The notes under the pieces were generated by a model. It was not told the DNA's origin and did not search any database. It saw only the letters and a program-made list of their open reading frames with translations. 64,000 bases of DNA from assembly GCA_964467915.1 (NCBI GenBank), contig CAYXSW010000005.1, positions 1 to 64,000 of the forward strand, in the 5' to 3' direction. Of this stretch, positions 34,886 to 44,652 are shown one piece after another; position 1 is the stretch's first letter; the number at the start of each line of letters is the position of its first letter. The translations under genes and the position numbers were made by a program. This stretch comes from MED-G16 sp964467915 (GTDB taxonomy: Bacteria; Bacteroidota; Bacteroidia; Cytophagales; MED-G16).

Positions 34886-35368
34886 ATGATCAGATTATTT
34901 TCAATTATTATTTTACTGGTGACAATTGTTTCATGCTCTGAAGAGGGCAATGACATTGTTAGATCAAAACAAGAGCAGCTTAATCTGGATGTTTCTAGAA
35001 TACAAGGATATATAAGCGAAAATAATTTGTCAGGTTATACGTCATTAGACAATGGATTACACTATAAAGTGTTGGAAGATGGAAATTCAGTTTTTCCACA
35101 AAACGGAGATACTCTTGATGTGGAGTACGTAGGTCAATTACTTAATGGGACTGAATTTGATAGGAGTTATACCAATCAACCTTTTGAAATGATATTAGGG
35201 TCTGGAGAGGTAATTCAAGGCTGGGAAATAGGTTTGCCTCTAATTGATGAGACGGGATCTATTATTTTAATAATTCCTTCTGGATTAGCTTATGGAAGGT
35301 CAACAACTAACTCAATACCTGAAAATTCTGTTCTAATTTTTAGAATAAAATTGATTAACATAAAATGA
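34886..35368 (+). CDS. FKBP-type peptidyl-prolyl isomerase lipoprotein
   Basis: A 160-residue lipoprotein (lipobox IVSC) with one FKBP domain: NGDTLDVEYVGQLLNGTEFDRS, FEMILGSGEVIQGWEIGLPL, GSIILIIPSGLAYG, and PENSVLIFRIKLINI. The residues shaping the proline pocket are mostly kept (Tyr, Phe-Asp, Val-Ile, Trp), but the loop between YG and the last strand is short. It lies 8 bp after the two-domain FKBP and overlaps the next gene by 4 bp. Of the three, this is the size of GldI. Confidence 0.88.
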   Translation: MIRLFSIIILLVTIVSCSEEGNDIVRSKQEQLNLDVSRIQGYISENNLSGYTSLDNGLHYKVLEDGNSVFPQNGDTLDVEYVGQLLNGTEFDRSYTNQPFEMILGSGEVIQGWEIGLPLIDETGSIILIIPSGLAYGRSTTNSIPENSVLIFRIKLINIK

Positions 35369-36009
35369 AAAGGATTTTATTTTTAATATTTAGCTTTATA
35401 ATAACCTCTTGTGATACTGATGAGATTTACGTAGATGTTTATGATCCAGTTCAGGCAGCTCTTGACTCTGTAGAACAAAGAGAGGATGATATTGACTTAA
35501 TTTATTCGTATCTGGAAGGTGAAGGCATAAACTATGTTGATACTACTCAGACAGGTGTCTTCTATTCAGTAATAGATGAAGGTAACAAAGAAGTATTCCC
35601 TGAAAATAATGATTTGGTAAGTATTCATATTGCTTGTTATTATACTAATGACTCAATTTTCTTTACTAATGACTCTATTGATCTTGTCATTTTTGACACA
35701 AATATTCAGTCATTGGCTGAAAGTATGGGTTATTTTGATGAGACTAAATATTATTCTCCAATTGTTTATACATATAATGGATTGGGTAGTTTTTTCCCAG
35801 TAGTATCAGATCACGGGTATTTGGCTCTTCTCTCTGATTTTAAGTCAAGTTTAGGAATAGCTCTAAGTAAGATAAGTGAAAGAGGTAGAGTAAAAATTTT
35901 GATGCCATCAGGCAATGCCTTTGGAACAAATGGAAATACTTCATCGCCAGAAATTCCTGGAGATGCTGTTTTGATTTTTGATGTTCATTTAATTAAGATT
36001 AGAAAATGA
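35365..36009 (+). CDS. Degenerate FKBP-like lipoprotein
   Basis: A 214-residue lipoprotein (lipobox ITSC). Its plan repeats that of the neighbouring FKBPs: an N-terminal helix ending DLIYSYLEGEGINYVDTTQTGVFYSVIDEG, a strand-rich middle, then RVKILMPSGNAFGTNG and GDAVLIFDVHLIKIRK. The conserved pocket residues of the middle strands (VHYTG, FDSS, GWDEG) are lost. It is probably a former isomerase that now binds or scaffolds. It overlaps both neighbours by 4 bp. Confidence 0.7.
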   Translation: MKRILFLIFSFIITSCDTDEIYVDVYDPVQAALDSVEQREDDIDLIYSYLEGEGINYVDTTQTGVFYSVIDEGNKEVFPENNDLVSIHIACYYTNDSIFFTNDSIDLVIFDTNIQSLAESMGYFDETKYYSPIVYTYNGLGSFFPVVSDHGYLALLSDFKSSLGIALSKISERGRVKILMPSGNAFGTNGNTSSPEIPGDAVLIFDVHLIKIRK

Positions 36010-36584
36010 ATAAAATCTGTTTTGTTACAGGTAATAAAAATAAGCTCAGAGAAGTCCAAAAATTGTTATTTTCATACCACCTCTTGTCATTAGATGATCT
36101 TAATTTCTTTGATGATATTCCTGAAATAGAAGATACTATTGAGGGCAATGCTTTTTTAAAGGCTGATTATATACACAAAAAATTTGGTGTTGATTGTTTT
36201 TCAGATGATACTGGTTTGTTTATTGATTCGCTTGGTGGACAACCAGGAGTTAATTCGGCTAGATTTGCTGGAGATAATTGTGATTCTGAGGATAATATAA
36301 GACTAGTTTTAGAAAAATTAAGAGATATAGAAAACCGTAAAGCTTTATTTAGGACAGTTATCTGTCTTATAATCAATGGGAAAACAAATTATTTTCACGG
36401 AGAAGTTAAAGGGGAAATATCAAAAAAAAAGGTTGGGGATAAGGGGTTTGGCTATGATCCTATATTTGTCCCAGATGGTTTTGATAAAACATTTTCTGAG
36501 TTCACCTTAGATGAAAAAAACGCATTATCTCACAGGGCATTAGCTGTTGGTAAACTTGTAAATTTTTTAAATAAACATGAATAG
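36006..36584 (+). CDS. rdgB: RdgB/HAM1 non-canonical purine NTP pyrophosphatase
   Basis: A 192-residue house-cleaning enzyme that hydrolyses dITP and XTP. Motifs are FVTGNKNKLREVQKLL (5-20), IEGNAFLKADY, CFSDDTGLFIDSLGGQPGVNSARFAG (cut) with the catalytic acidic pair, GEISKKKVGDKGFGYDPIFVP and the C-terminal KNALSHRALAV. It starts in a 4-bp overlap with the FKBP-like gene and overlaps udk by 8 bp. Confidence 0.95.
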   Translation: MNKICFVTGNKNKLREVQKLLFSYHLLSLDDLNFFDDIPEIEDTIEGNAFLKADYIHKKFGVDCFSDDTGLFIDSLGGQPGVNSARFAGDNCDSEDNIRLVLEKLRDIENRKALFRTVICLIINGKTNYFHGEVKGEISKKKVGDKGFGYDPIFVPDGFDKTFSEFTLDEKNALSHRALAVGKLVNFLNKHE

Positions 36585-37203
36585 AATACTCTTCGGAATT
36601 AGTGGTTGCAGTGCCTCGGGTAAATCTTTTATTGTAAAGTATATTCTTGAGAGATTAGGTGAGGAACTTGTTTCTGTTTTATATCAAGATAATTATTATA
36701 AGAAGCGAGAGCAGCAGACAAAAGATGATAAGGGAAATTATAATTTTGATCTACCTACCTCTTTTCATATTGACCAGCAAATAGCTGACATAAAAAAAAT
36801 TAAAAATGGAGAAAAAGTAGTTAGGAATGAATATACATATAATAACCCTACCACTACTCCAAAAAAAATAATTGTAAATCCAAGTCCTATAGTTTTAATT
36901 GAGGGATTATTCTTATTTGATAATAGTGATCTTTCATCTCTTTTTGATAGGAAAATATTTGTTGACTCTGAAATTGAAACTATGATTAATAGGAGAATAA
37001 TAAGGGACCATAATGTGAGAGGATATGATAAAGATGACGTTATTTACAAATATGAAAGACATGTTATACCTGCATACGAAAAATATATTCTTCCACATAA
37101 AGACCATTCAGATCTTATAGTAAATAATAATAATAATTATTTTGAGGGAGCTAAGGCTACATTAGAATATATTAAAAAAGAATATGCTTTATATAATAAA
37201 TAA
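36577..37203 (+). CDS. udk: Uridine kinase
   Basis: A 208-residue P-loop kinase for uridine/cytidine salvage. It has the Walker A GCSASGKS (10-17), LYQDNYYK, NFDLPTSFHIDQ, and IVLIEGLFLFDNSDL, followed by FVDSEIETMINRRIIRD with the lid arginines. The usual YDHPxAF motif appears as FDLPTSF. Length is normal. It is the last gene in the run that starts at 33004. Confidence 0.92.
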   Translation: MNRILFGISGCSASGKSFIVKYILERLGEELVSVLYQDNYYKKREQQTKDDKGNYNFDLPTSFHIDQQIADIKKIKNGEKVVRNEYTYNNPTTTPKKIIVNPSPIVLIEGLFLFDNSDLSSLFDRKIFVDSEIETMINRRIIRDHNVRGYDKDDVIYKYERHVIPAYEKYILPHKDHSDLIVNNNNNYFEGAKATLEYIKKEYALYNK

Positions 37204-37235
37204 TTTACCTCTTAGTTAATTTCCATTTATTTCAA

Positions 37236-37243
37236 TACTTTTG
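37236..37243 (+). promoter_or_regulatory. -7 box TACTTTTG of secDF
   Basis: TACTTTTG is an exact TAnnTTTG match, 24 bp before the secDF ATG and 32 bp after the udk stop. It suggests secDF has its own promoter. No clear -33 TTG. Confidence 0.45.
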
Positions 37244-37267
37244 TCAACTGATTTTTGAAAAATTACA

Positions 37268-40246
37268 ATGAAGAATAAAGGTTTAATATATTTTTTGACG
37301 GTAGTAATCTCTTTCCTCTCTATTTATTATCTTCAATTTACTTTTGTATCTCAACGTATCCAGGGAGAGGCTACAGAGATTTCAAGGGATTCTAATGGTA
37401 ATATTGATTTTAAGAAGAAACAAAAGTATCTAGACTCAATATGGAATAAACCTGTATATAATTTAGTTTCAGATTTTACTTTTAAAGATATTAAAGAGTC
37501 AGAGTTAAACCTTGGCTTAGATTTACAAGGTGGTATGCACGTCACACTTGAGGTATCACCAGTTGATATACTAATAGGATTATCTTCTGACAGTAAGGAT
37601 CCTGATTTTTTAAATGCTATAACCTCAGCAAAAGGTAAGGTTAGAGGAACACAGCTTAATTTTATCACAGAATTTTATAATGAATATAAATCTTTAGCTC
37701 CTCAAAAAAATCTTGCTCAAATTTTTGCTACTGTTTCGAATAGAGGCAGAATAGGTTTTGATTCTTCTGATGGAGAAATTATTGATATAATAAATGATGA
37801 AGTGGAGAGTGCTATAGACAGATCTTTTAACATATTAAGAACTAGGATTGATAGATTTGGAACCTCACAGCCAAATATACAAAGGCTTCAAGGCACTGGT
37901 CGAATTCAAATTGAGCTTCCTGGAGTTGATAATCCAGAGAGAGTAAGAAAACTACTTCAAGGTGTAGCAAAACTAGAGTTTTGGGAAGTTGCAGAAGCTA
38001 ATGAAACTGAGGTTTTTCAAACATTACAAATTATAGACCAGTTTGCTATTAGTGAAAATATTTTAAAAGATAATGTAGAGAGTGATAGTCAATCAGTAAC
38101 TAATCAGGAATCTCAATCTGATGACCTGGAATCATTACTTTCAGGTAATACCGATGATACTAATAGTGATGCTGATATTTCTGAAGAAAATACTGAGTCT
38201 GAACTAAATAGTTCTTCTTCTCCTTTATTAGCTAATTTAAGATCAGAATTTGGGGGTTTATTTTATAATTTGGAAGATACTATTTCAATAAATACTATTC
38301 TATATAATGATAAAGTTAAGCAGCTTATACCTAATACTATAAAGTTTTTGTGGGCTGTGAAACCAACAGAAAATACGGCTGATGCTAGTGATCAAGTTTT
38401 AGAATTATTTGTTATCAAGACATCAAGGGGAGGTAGGGCGCCTTTAACAGGAGAGGTTATTACTGATGCCAGACAAGATCTTGATCAAAGTGCTAGACCA
38501 TCAATCTCTATGCAGATGAATTCTAATGGCGCTAAGAACTGGAGGAGATTAACCTCATTAAATGTCGGAAAAAGAGTGGCAATTGTTTTAGATAATTTTG
38601 TTTACTCTGCCCCATTGGTTCAAAATGAAATTCCAAATGGTAATTCTCAAATAACTGGAGATTTTACAATAGAAGAAGCGCAGGATCTAGCCAATATTTT
38701 GAAGGCTGGAACCTTACCGGCTCCTACAACGATTGTTGAAGATGTAGTTATAGGTCCCACACTGGGTAAGGTCGCTCAGAGTCAAGGTTTCCAATCTATA
38801 ATGTCAGGATTAATTATTGTCCTTGTATTTATGATCATATATTATTCTGGTGGAGGAATTGTAGCTAACCTAGCACTATTTTTTAATATATTTTTTATTC
38901 TGGGGATACTAGCCCAGTTATCTGCTTCTCTTACCCTTCCTGGCATAGCAGGTATTGTACTTACCATTGGTATGTCGATAGATGCAAACGTACTTATCTT
39001 TGAGAGGATAAAAGAAGAGCTAAGGAATGGAGCTAATCTAAAACAAGCTATTTCAAATGGATATGATAAAGCATTTACTTCAATAATTGATGCTAATTTT
39101 ACTACATTATTAGTTGGCCTTATTCTTTATAATCTAGGTCAGGGACCTGTAAAAGGATTTGCTATTACATTAATTATTGGAATAATTTGCTCATTCTTCT
39201 CTTCTGTTTATATCACAAGAGTAATAGTCGAAAGATGGAGCAGAAATGGAGATAAAAGTTCTTTAAGATTCTCATTTCCATTTTCAAGGAATTTACTGAC
39301 TTCATTAAATATTGATTTTATTGGAAAAAGAAGATTAGCTTACTCTTTTTCAGTGGCATTTATTAGCGTTGGTCTTGTTTCTCTTCTTATAAAAGGTCTT
39401 ACATTAGGTGTAGACTTCAAAGGTGGCAGATCATATGTTGTCACATTTAATGAGTCTCAAAATCCAACTCAACTAGAGACTGGTCTCCAAGAGTCTTTTA
39501 ATAATGAGGGAGTTGAGGTTAAGACATTTGGTGCTGACAATATTCTAAAGATAACAACATCTTTTCTTATTGATGATGAATCTGATGACGCAGATATTAT
39601 TGTAAAAAATCAGTTAGTATCAGGATTAAAGAATATAACTAATCTTGATTTCATGGAAGATGATACAATGGTAGATGAAAATAATTTTACTATTTCGAGC
39701 TCTTCAAAAGTTGGTGCTACTATTGCTGATGATATTCAGAACTCTTCAATATATTCTGGTTTATTAGCTCTTTTAGCAATCTTTGTTTACATCCTAATAA
39801 GATTTAGAAAATGGCAATTCTCTACTGGTGCAGTATTTGCTCTTTTCCATGATACTCTATTTGTTATTTCAGCATTTTCTATTGCTAATTTATTTGGAGT
39901 ATCATATGAAGTTGATCAAGTCTTTATTGCTGCTTTACTAACTATAATTGGATATTCAATTAATGATACTGTTGTAGTATTTGATAGAATTAGAGAAAAT
40001 CTTGGAATAAAAGCTGGCAGTGAGATTATTCCTGTCGTTAACGAATCAATAAATAAGACAATAAGTAGGACATTAATTACTTCAATGACAACATTCATAG
40101 TAGTCTTAGTATTATTCCTGTTTGGAGGCCCTTCTCTTAGCGGATTCTCTTTTGCACTTCTAATTGGAATTATAGTTGGAACTTACTCTTCGATATTTGT
40201 TGCAACTCCTGTCTTTGTTGACCTTTATAAAAAAAAGAATAATTAA
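37268..40246 (+). CDS. secDF: Fused protein-export protein SecDF
   Basis: A 992-residue RND-type protein that uses ion gradients to complete translocation through SecYEG. The SecD half has an N-terminal TM, LNLGLDLQGGMHVTLEV, a periplasmic domain with FNILRTRIDRFGTSQPNIQ and GTGRIQIELPGVDNPERVRKLL (cut), then TM segments with IGMSIDANVLIFERIKEELRNG. The SecF half begins KGLTLGVDFKGGRSY and has IIGYSINDTVVVFDRIRE. An acidic, Ser-rich insert lies at about 270-320. Fusion of SecD and SecF is the rule in Bacteroidota. Confidence 0.97.
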   Translation: MKNKGLIYFLTVVISFLSIYYLQFTFVSQRIQGEATEISRDSNGNIDFKKKQKYLDSIWNKPVYNLVSDFTFKDIKESELNLGLDLQGGMHVTLEVSPVDILIGLSSDSKDPDFLNAITSAKGKVRGTQLNFITEFYNEYKSLAPQKNLAQIFATVSNRGRIGFDSSDGEIIDIINDEVESAIDRSFNILRTRIDRFGTSQPNIQRLQGTGRIQIELPGVDNPERVRKLLQGVAKLEFWEVAEANETEVFQTLQIIDQFAISENILKDNVESDSQSVTNQESQSDDLESLLSGNTDDTNSDADISEENTESELNSSSSPLLANLRSEFGGLFYNLEDTISINTILYNDKVKQLIPNTIKFLWAVKPTENTADASDQVLELFVIKTSRGGRAPLTGEVITDARQDLDQSARPSISMQMNSNGAKNWRRLTSLNVGKRVAIVLDNFVYSAPLVQNEIPNGNSQITGDFTIEEAQDLANILKAGTLPAPTTIVEDVVIGPTLGKVAQSQGFQSIMSGLIIVLVFMIIYYSGGGIVANLALFFNIFFILGILAQLSASLTLPGIAGIVLTIGMSIDANVLIFERIKEELRNGANLKQAISNGYDKAFTSIIDANFTTLLVGLILYNLGQGPVKGFAITLIIGIICSFFSSVYITRVIVERWSRNGDKSSLRFSFPFSRNLLTSLNIDFIGKRRLAYSFSVAFISVGLVSLLIKGLTLGVDFKGGRSYVVTFNESQNPTQLETGLQESFNNEGVEVKTFGADNILKITTSFLIDDESDDADIIVKNQLVSGLKNITNLDFMEDDTMVDENNFTISSSSKVGATIADDIQNSSIYSGLLALLAIFVYILIRFRKWQFSTGAVFALFHDTLFVISAFSIANLFGVSYEVDQVFIAALLTIIGYSINDTVVVFDRIRENLGIKAGSEIIPVVNESINKTISRTLITSMTTFIVVLVLFLFGGPSLSGFSFALLIGIIVGTYSSIFVATPVFVDLYKKKNN

Positions 40247-40293
40247 GAAAGATTTTCTAAAAACTATCATCTAAAGTATGTAAGCTAGCTTAT

Positions 40294-42573
40294 ATGAAAA
40301 TAAAATTGTCCATTTTTTTATTTGTTTTACTGAGTAGTTTTCATGTATTCTCTCAAGGTGAAAAGAGAAAAATATTTGCTAAAAAGGTATCTGAGGAAAT
40401 AGTCTTAGACGGAGAAATGAATGAAGAGTTTTGGAAAAAAGCCACATCCTCATCGGGCTTCGTCCAGTATTCTCCAAGAGATTCAGTTCCTGCTGAGTTG
40501 GATACGGAATTCAGAGTAGCCTACGATGATAAGTTTATATACATACTAGCAAAGATGGAAGATATCTCATCAAAGAAATTTATTCTTGGGGATCTTAAAA
40601 GAGATTTTTTTGGTGGATCAACAGATTACATATCATTTACCTTTGATACATTTCAAGACGAGACCAATGGTTACAACTTTGGACTATCCCCTTATAACAT
40701 CCAAAGAGAGGCCTTGCTTTCAAATGGTGGTGAGGGTGATTTCAACACTGGAGGTGGTAGTAGAGGGGGTATAAGTTGGTTCAATATTAATTGGAATACT
40801 AAATGGTATTCTGGTGCAAAAGTTTATGATGGTTATTGGATTACTGAGTTTAAGATTCCTTTTAACTCTATAAGATATAAGGCTGGAACTAAAATATGGA
40901 ACCTTAACTCACACAGAGGAAATAGTAAGGTTGATGAGGGCTCGATATGGTCTCCTATTCCTCTAGGATTTTCTCCTGGGAATTTATCCATGACTGGAGA
41001 GCTTGAATTTGAGTTTCCTCTAGAAAAATCATCACAAAGCATGGTACTTATTCCTTATCTTTCTGGATCAGGGATTAGAAATAAAGTTGCTGAACCAGCA
41101 AAGGATTCAGATGTTGGTGTAGGTTTGGATATGAAATTAGCTCTAAGTTCTTCATTGAATTTAGATGTTACTATAAATCCAGATTTTTCTCAAGTTGAAG
41201 TTGATGAGCAAAGAACTAATCTTACTAGGTTTGAATTATTTCTTCCTGAGAAAAGAGAATTTTTTACGGACAATGCTGATCTCTTCTCTAATTTAGGTTC
41301 TAGAGAGGCAAGGCCCATGTTCTCAAGGAGAATAGGTATAGCTAGAGATACAACTACAAGTCAATATGTCCAGAACCCTATCATATTTGGAGCTAAACTA
41401 TCAGGTAAAGTAAATGAGGGCCTGAGAGTAGGTCTTTTGAATATGCAGACAGCAAAACTATCATCAAGTGGAGTTCCTTCATATAACTACGGTATGGTTG
41501 TTGTAGAAAAAAATATTTTAAAGAACTCAAAGATATCCGCATTTTTAATAAATAAACAATCTCTATTTAATGATAAATCAGTTGAGTATGCTCATGATCT
41601 AAATGATTTCAATAGAGTTTATGGTTTTGAGTCCAAACTTCAGTCTAATAATACAAAATTCAAATCTGAATTGTACTATCATCAATCTTATCATCAGTCA
41701 GCTGAGAACAAGAAGCTTGGATCTTACGATATAACTGAGGGTGCAAATTCATACGGAGCTAATGCTTCATATGAAGAAAGAAATTTTGAGACTAATATTT
41801 ATTTTTATGGAGTTGGTAAAAATTTTAATCCTGAGATAGGTTTTGTTCCTCGTAAAGATTACGTGTTTTTAAGCCCATCATTCCAGTATAAATTTCTACC
41901 AGAAGATATTTCTCTCGTACAACATGGACCAGGCATCGACTATGAGTTTTATAGAAATAAAACAAATGGAATTACTGACTATGACATAGATATAGATTAT
42001 AATTTTAGATTTAGATCACAGGCATATCTTGTACTAAAAACAAATATACTGTACACTAAATTATTACATGATTTTGATCCCTCAAGATCAGATGGTATTT
42101 CTCTAGATGCTTTCTCAGAATATAATTATGTTAATCACACATTCTATTTAAGGACATCCGAAAGAAAAATCTTTTCTGTGAGGCTTAATGGAAAGGTAGG
42201 AGAATTTTTTAATGGAAAAATAAAAAACATTGGGGGTACATTAACCTATAAATTCCCTCCATTTCTCAACCTTTCTCTTGGATCTCAGTATAATGATTTA
42301 GACTTTCCTAATCCTTACTCTAGCGCAAACTTTTTCTCTCTTGACTCTAAAATAAATGTCAGCTTCTCAAAAGATTTATTTTTCAGTACTTATTTACAGT
42401 ATAATAACCAGTTTGATAACATAAATTTAAATGCTAGATTTCAGTGGAGATTTCAGCCATTGTCAGATTTTTTCTTAGTATACACTGATAATTATTATGC
42501 TGAGAATCCTCTGTTTTTAAATTTAAAGAACAGATCTTTTGCCTTCAAGATTAATTATTGGATTAATATTTAG
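40294..42573 (+). CDS. DUF5916 outer-membrane protein with N-terminal CBM9-like domain
   Basis: A 759-residue secreted protein. The signal peptide ends VFSQ (about 1-21). The N-terminal domain (about 25-230; LDGEMNEEFWKKATSSSGFVQYSP, with DDKFIYILAKMED) resembles the family 9 carbohydrate-binding domain usually found in front of DUF5916. The rest contains VTINPDFSQVEVDEQRTNLTRFELFLPEKREFFTDN (cut), the DUF5916 hallmark, followed by many amphipathic strands ending SFAFKINYWINI, consistent with a C-terminal barrel. The function is not established. It is monocistronic, with 46 bp after secDF. Confidence 0.85.
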   Translation: MKIKLSIFLFVLLSSFHVFSQGEKRKIFAKKVSEEIVLDGEMNEEFWKKATSSSGFVQYSPRDSVPAELDTEFRVAYDDKFIYILAKMEDISSKKFILGDLKRDFFGGSTDYISFTFDTFQDETNGYNFGLSPYNIQREALLSNGGEGDFNTGGGSRGGISWFNINWNTKWYSGAKVYDGYWITEFKIPFNSIRYKAGTKIWNLNSHRGNSKVDEGSIWSPIPLGFSPGNLSMTGELEFEFPLEKSSQSMVLIPYLSGSGIRNKVAEPAKDSDVGVGLDMKLALSSSLNLDVTINPDFSQVEVDEQRTNLTRFELFLPEKREFFTDNADLFSNLGSREARPMFSRRIGIARDTTTSQYVQNPIIFGAKLSGKVNEGLRVGLLNMQTAKLSSSGVPSYNYGMVVVEKNILKNSKISAFLINKQSLFNDKSVEYAHDLNDFNRVYGFESKLQSNNTKFKSELYYHQSYHQSAENKKLGSYDITEGANSYGANASYEERNFETNIYFYGVGKNFNPEIGFVPRKDYVFLSPSFQYKFLPEDISLVQHGPGIDYEFYRNKTNGITDYDIDIDYNFRFRSQAYLVLKTNILYTKLLHDFDPSRSDGISLDAFSEYNYVNHTFYLRTSERKIFSVRLNGKVGEFFNGKIKNIGGTLTYKFPPFLNLSLGSQYNDLDFPNPYSSANFFSLDSKINVSFSKDLFFSTYLQYNNQFDNINLNARFQWRFQPLSDFFLVYTDNYYAENPLFLNLKNRSFAFKINYWINI

Positions 42574-42653
42574 AATTCCATGCTGATTTATTTTTGATAA
42601 TAAATGAGTAATTTTTATATCTTATCTTAAACTAAGTTTAATTGAGCTTGACT

Positions 42654-43307
42654 ATGAAAATTTTTTCAATAAGATCTGTACCTAAAACAAAATGGAGCTC
42701 GGAAAAACCATTAAATTTTTCACCTAAACTCCTAACGGTTGTAATACTATGTGTTGGTTTGATCTTATTTGGATTAGGTGAATCATTAATTATTACTGCG
42801 TCTGTGGGTATGAGTCCATGGACTGTCTTAGCTGAAGGACTTTCAGTGACGACTGGATTAAGTATTGGTGTTCTTACTTTTTTGATAAGTCTTGGAGTAT
42901 TATTGTTTTGGATTCCTTTAAAACAAAATGCAGGAATAGGCACAATATTAAATGTGATTATAATTTCAGCGGTAATTGAATGGTCTCTACCTTATCTTAC
43001 CCATCCAGAAGATTATTCAATAAAAATATTGCAATCTGTTTTTGGAACCTTGTTAGTTGGTGTTGCAAGTGGAATTTATTTAATTTCGAATCTGGGTCCA
43101 GGTCCTAGAGATGGATTAATGACTGGCAGCCAAAGACTAACTGGACTCCCAATTGCTTGGGTTAGAATTTTTTTGGAAGTAACCGTTATTAGTATTGGCT
43201 GGGCTCTAGGAGGGACTATTGGCATTGGAACAGTTATCTTTGCTTTTGGAGTTGGCCCAGCAGTATCTTTAGGACTTTACTCTATTTCAGCAATATCAAA
43301 AAGATAA
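42654..43307 (+). CDS. YczE/YitT-type integral membrane protein
   Basis: A 217-residue membrane protein with about five hydrophobic segments. It has the sequence FGLGESLIITASVGMSPWTVLAEGLSV and, later, ISNLGPGPRDGLMTGSQRLTGLPIAWVRI (cut), typical of the YczE/YyaS group. The role is unknown; a transport function is often guessed. I choose the ATG at 42654 over a TTG four codons upstream. It is convergent with the MFS gene (42 bp gap without a clear terminator). Confidence 0.75.
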   Translation: MKIFSIRSVPKTKWSSEKPLNFSPKLLTVVILCVGLILFGLGESLIITASVGMSPWTVLAEGLSVTTGLSIGVLTFLISLGVLLFWIPLKQNAGIGTILNVIIISAVIEWSLPYLTHPEDYSIKILQSVFGTLLVGVASGIYLISNLGPGPRDGLMTGSQRLTGLPIAWVRIFLEVTVISIGWALGGTIGIGTVIFAFGVGPAVSLGLYSISAISKR

Positions 43308-43349
43308 TTTTTATATTCAATATTAGATTCTAGAAACTGTATCTAGCTT

Positions 43350-44573
43350 TTATATATCAGAAACCCCCTTTGATGCTGAGAGAAATCTTATAGCAATTAG
43401 TAATCCGAAAAATGATATTAAAGCAGCCAACATGAAAGGTGATCCAGGAAAGTAGTAAAATGAGTTTTCACTAGTAAAATAAGAAAATAAACTAGTCATT
43501 AATAATGGTCCTATTATTGCTGTCAAGCTAACTAAACTTGTCATTCCACCTTGAAATTCTCCCTGTTCATCATCTGGAATTTTATTTGTCATAATACCTT
43601 GTAATGCTGGACCAGAAATACCCCCTAATGAGAGAGGTACCGCAAAGGCGAATACCATCCACCCCTCATCTGCAAAGGCGAATAATGAGAGACCCACAAT
43701 ATAAAAAATCATACCAAAGTAGACACTTTTTACATTACCCAACCTTGGTATTATAACTCTTATAAGTCCTCCTTGAACTATGGCAGCTAATAAACCAATA
43801 AAACCAAGCGAGTAACCCACTAGTTTTTCACTCCACTCAAACTTCTCTATAGTGAAAAAAGTCCAAGTACTATGCATAGCATGTTGTGCTATATTAAATA
43901 ACACAATACAAATCAATAATCCGGAGATTACTGGGTATCTATTTAATGACATTAAAGTACCTACAGGGTTAGCTCTTCTGATATCAAACTTTCTTCTATT
44001 TTTTTTGTCTAATGACTCCGGCAATATAAAATACCCATAAATTAAATTTAAAAGTGTAAATGCTGCTGCTGCAATAAAGGGAACTCTAGAACCAAACTGT
44101 CCTAGGTACCCGCCAATTACAGGACCCAAAATAAATCCTAAACCGAATGCGGCACCTATTAATCCAAAATTTTGTGCTTTTTTTTCAGGGGTACTTATAT
44201 CTGCAATGTATGCCGAAGCTGTTGTTAGACTTGCTCCCATTATTCCCTGAAATATTCTTCCTAAAAAAAGCCACGTTATATTTGGTGCTAGAGCTAGAAC
44301 TAAATAATTAATTCCAAAACCGAAAAGGGAGAGAAGAATTACGGGTCTTCTTCCATACTGATCACTTATCCCTCCTAGAAAAGGAGCAAATAAAAATTGA
44401 AGGGTAGCATAAGAAAACATAAGCCAACCACTATACTTGGCAGCTTCGCTAATCGAACCGCTTATTAACTCAGTTATTAGTGCTGGTATAACAGGGATAA
44501 TGATACCTAAACCTGTTATATCAATGAAAATTGTGATAAAAATGAATAATAAACTATGGTTTTTTTTTTTCAT
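43350..44573 (-). CDS. MFS transporter, TetA-like drug:H+ antiporter group
   Basis: A 407-residue 12-TM major facilitator. It has the DHA1 motif A GGISDQYGRRPVIL (66-79) and motif C-like GLGFILGPVIGGYLG in TM5, with TGLGIIIPVIPALI in TM1, as in TetA(A/B/C)-type exporters and their many uncharacterised relatives. Substrate is unknown, and resistance should not be inferred. The ATG at 44573 follows a run of T/A, and it is divergent from the TRAP binding-protein gene (79 bp apart). Confidence 0.88.
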   Translation of the reverse strand: MKKKNHSLLFIFITIFIDITGLGIIIPVIPALITELISGSISEAAKYSGWLMFSYATLQFLFAPFLGGISDQYGRRPVILLSLFGFGINYLVLALAPNITWLFLGRIFQGIMGASLTTASAYIADISTPEKKAQNFGLIGAAFGLGFILGPVIGGYLGQFGSRVPFIAAAAFTLLNLIYGYFILPESLDKKNRRKFDIRRANPVGTLMSLNRYPVISGLLICIVLFNIAQHAMHSTWTFFTIEKFEWSEKLVGYSLGFIGLLAAIVQGGLIRVIIPRLGNVKSVYFGMIFYIVGLSLFAFADEGWMVFAFAVPLSLGGISGPALQGIMTNKIPDDEQGEFQGGMTSLVSLTAIIGPLLMTSLFSYFTSENSFYYFPGSPFMLAALISFFGLLIAIRFLSASKGVSDI

Positions 44574-44652
44574 TTGTGACTCGGCAATTTAGCTTTAAAT
44601 TTTATCAAATAAATATTTTTCTTAATTTACCTTTAATTAACTTTTTACTCAA

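Noticed and set aside
42638..42943. Minus-strand open frame opposite the YczE-like gene
   Set aside because: It has no recognisable domain and lies antisense to a conserved membrane protein.
43350..44573. Tetracycline resistance gene
   Set aside because: Similarity is at the level of the DHA1 exporter group; many such proteins have other or unknown substrates, and there is no resistance context.
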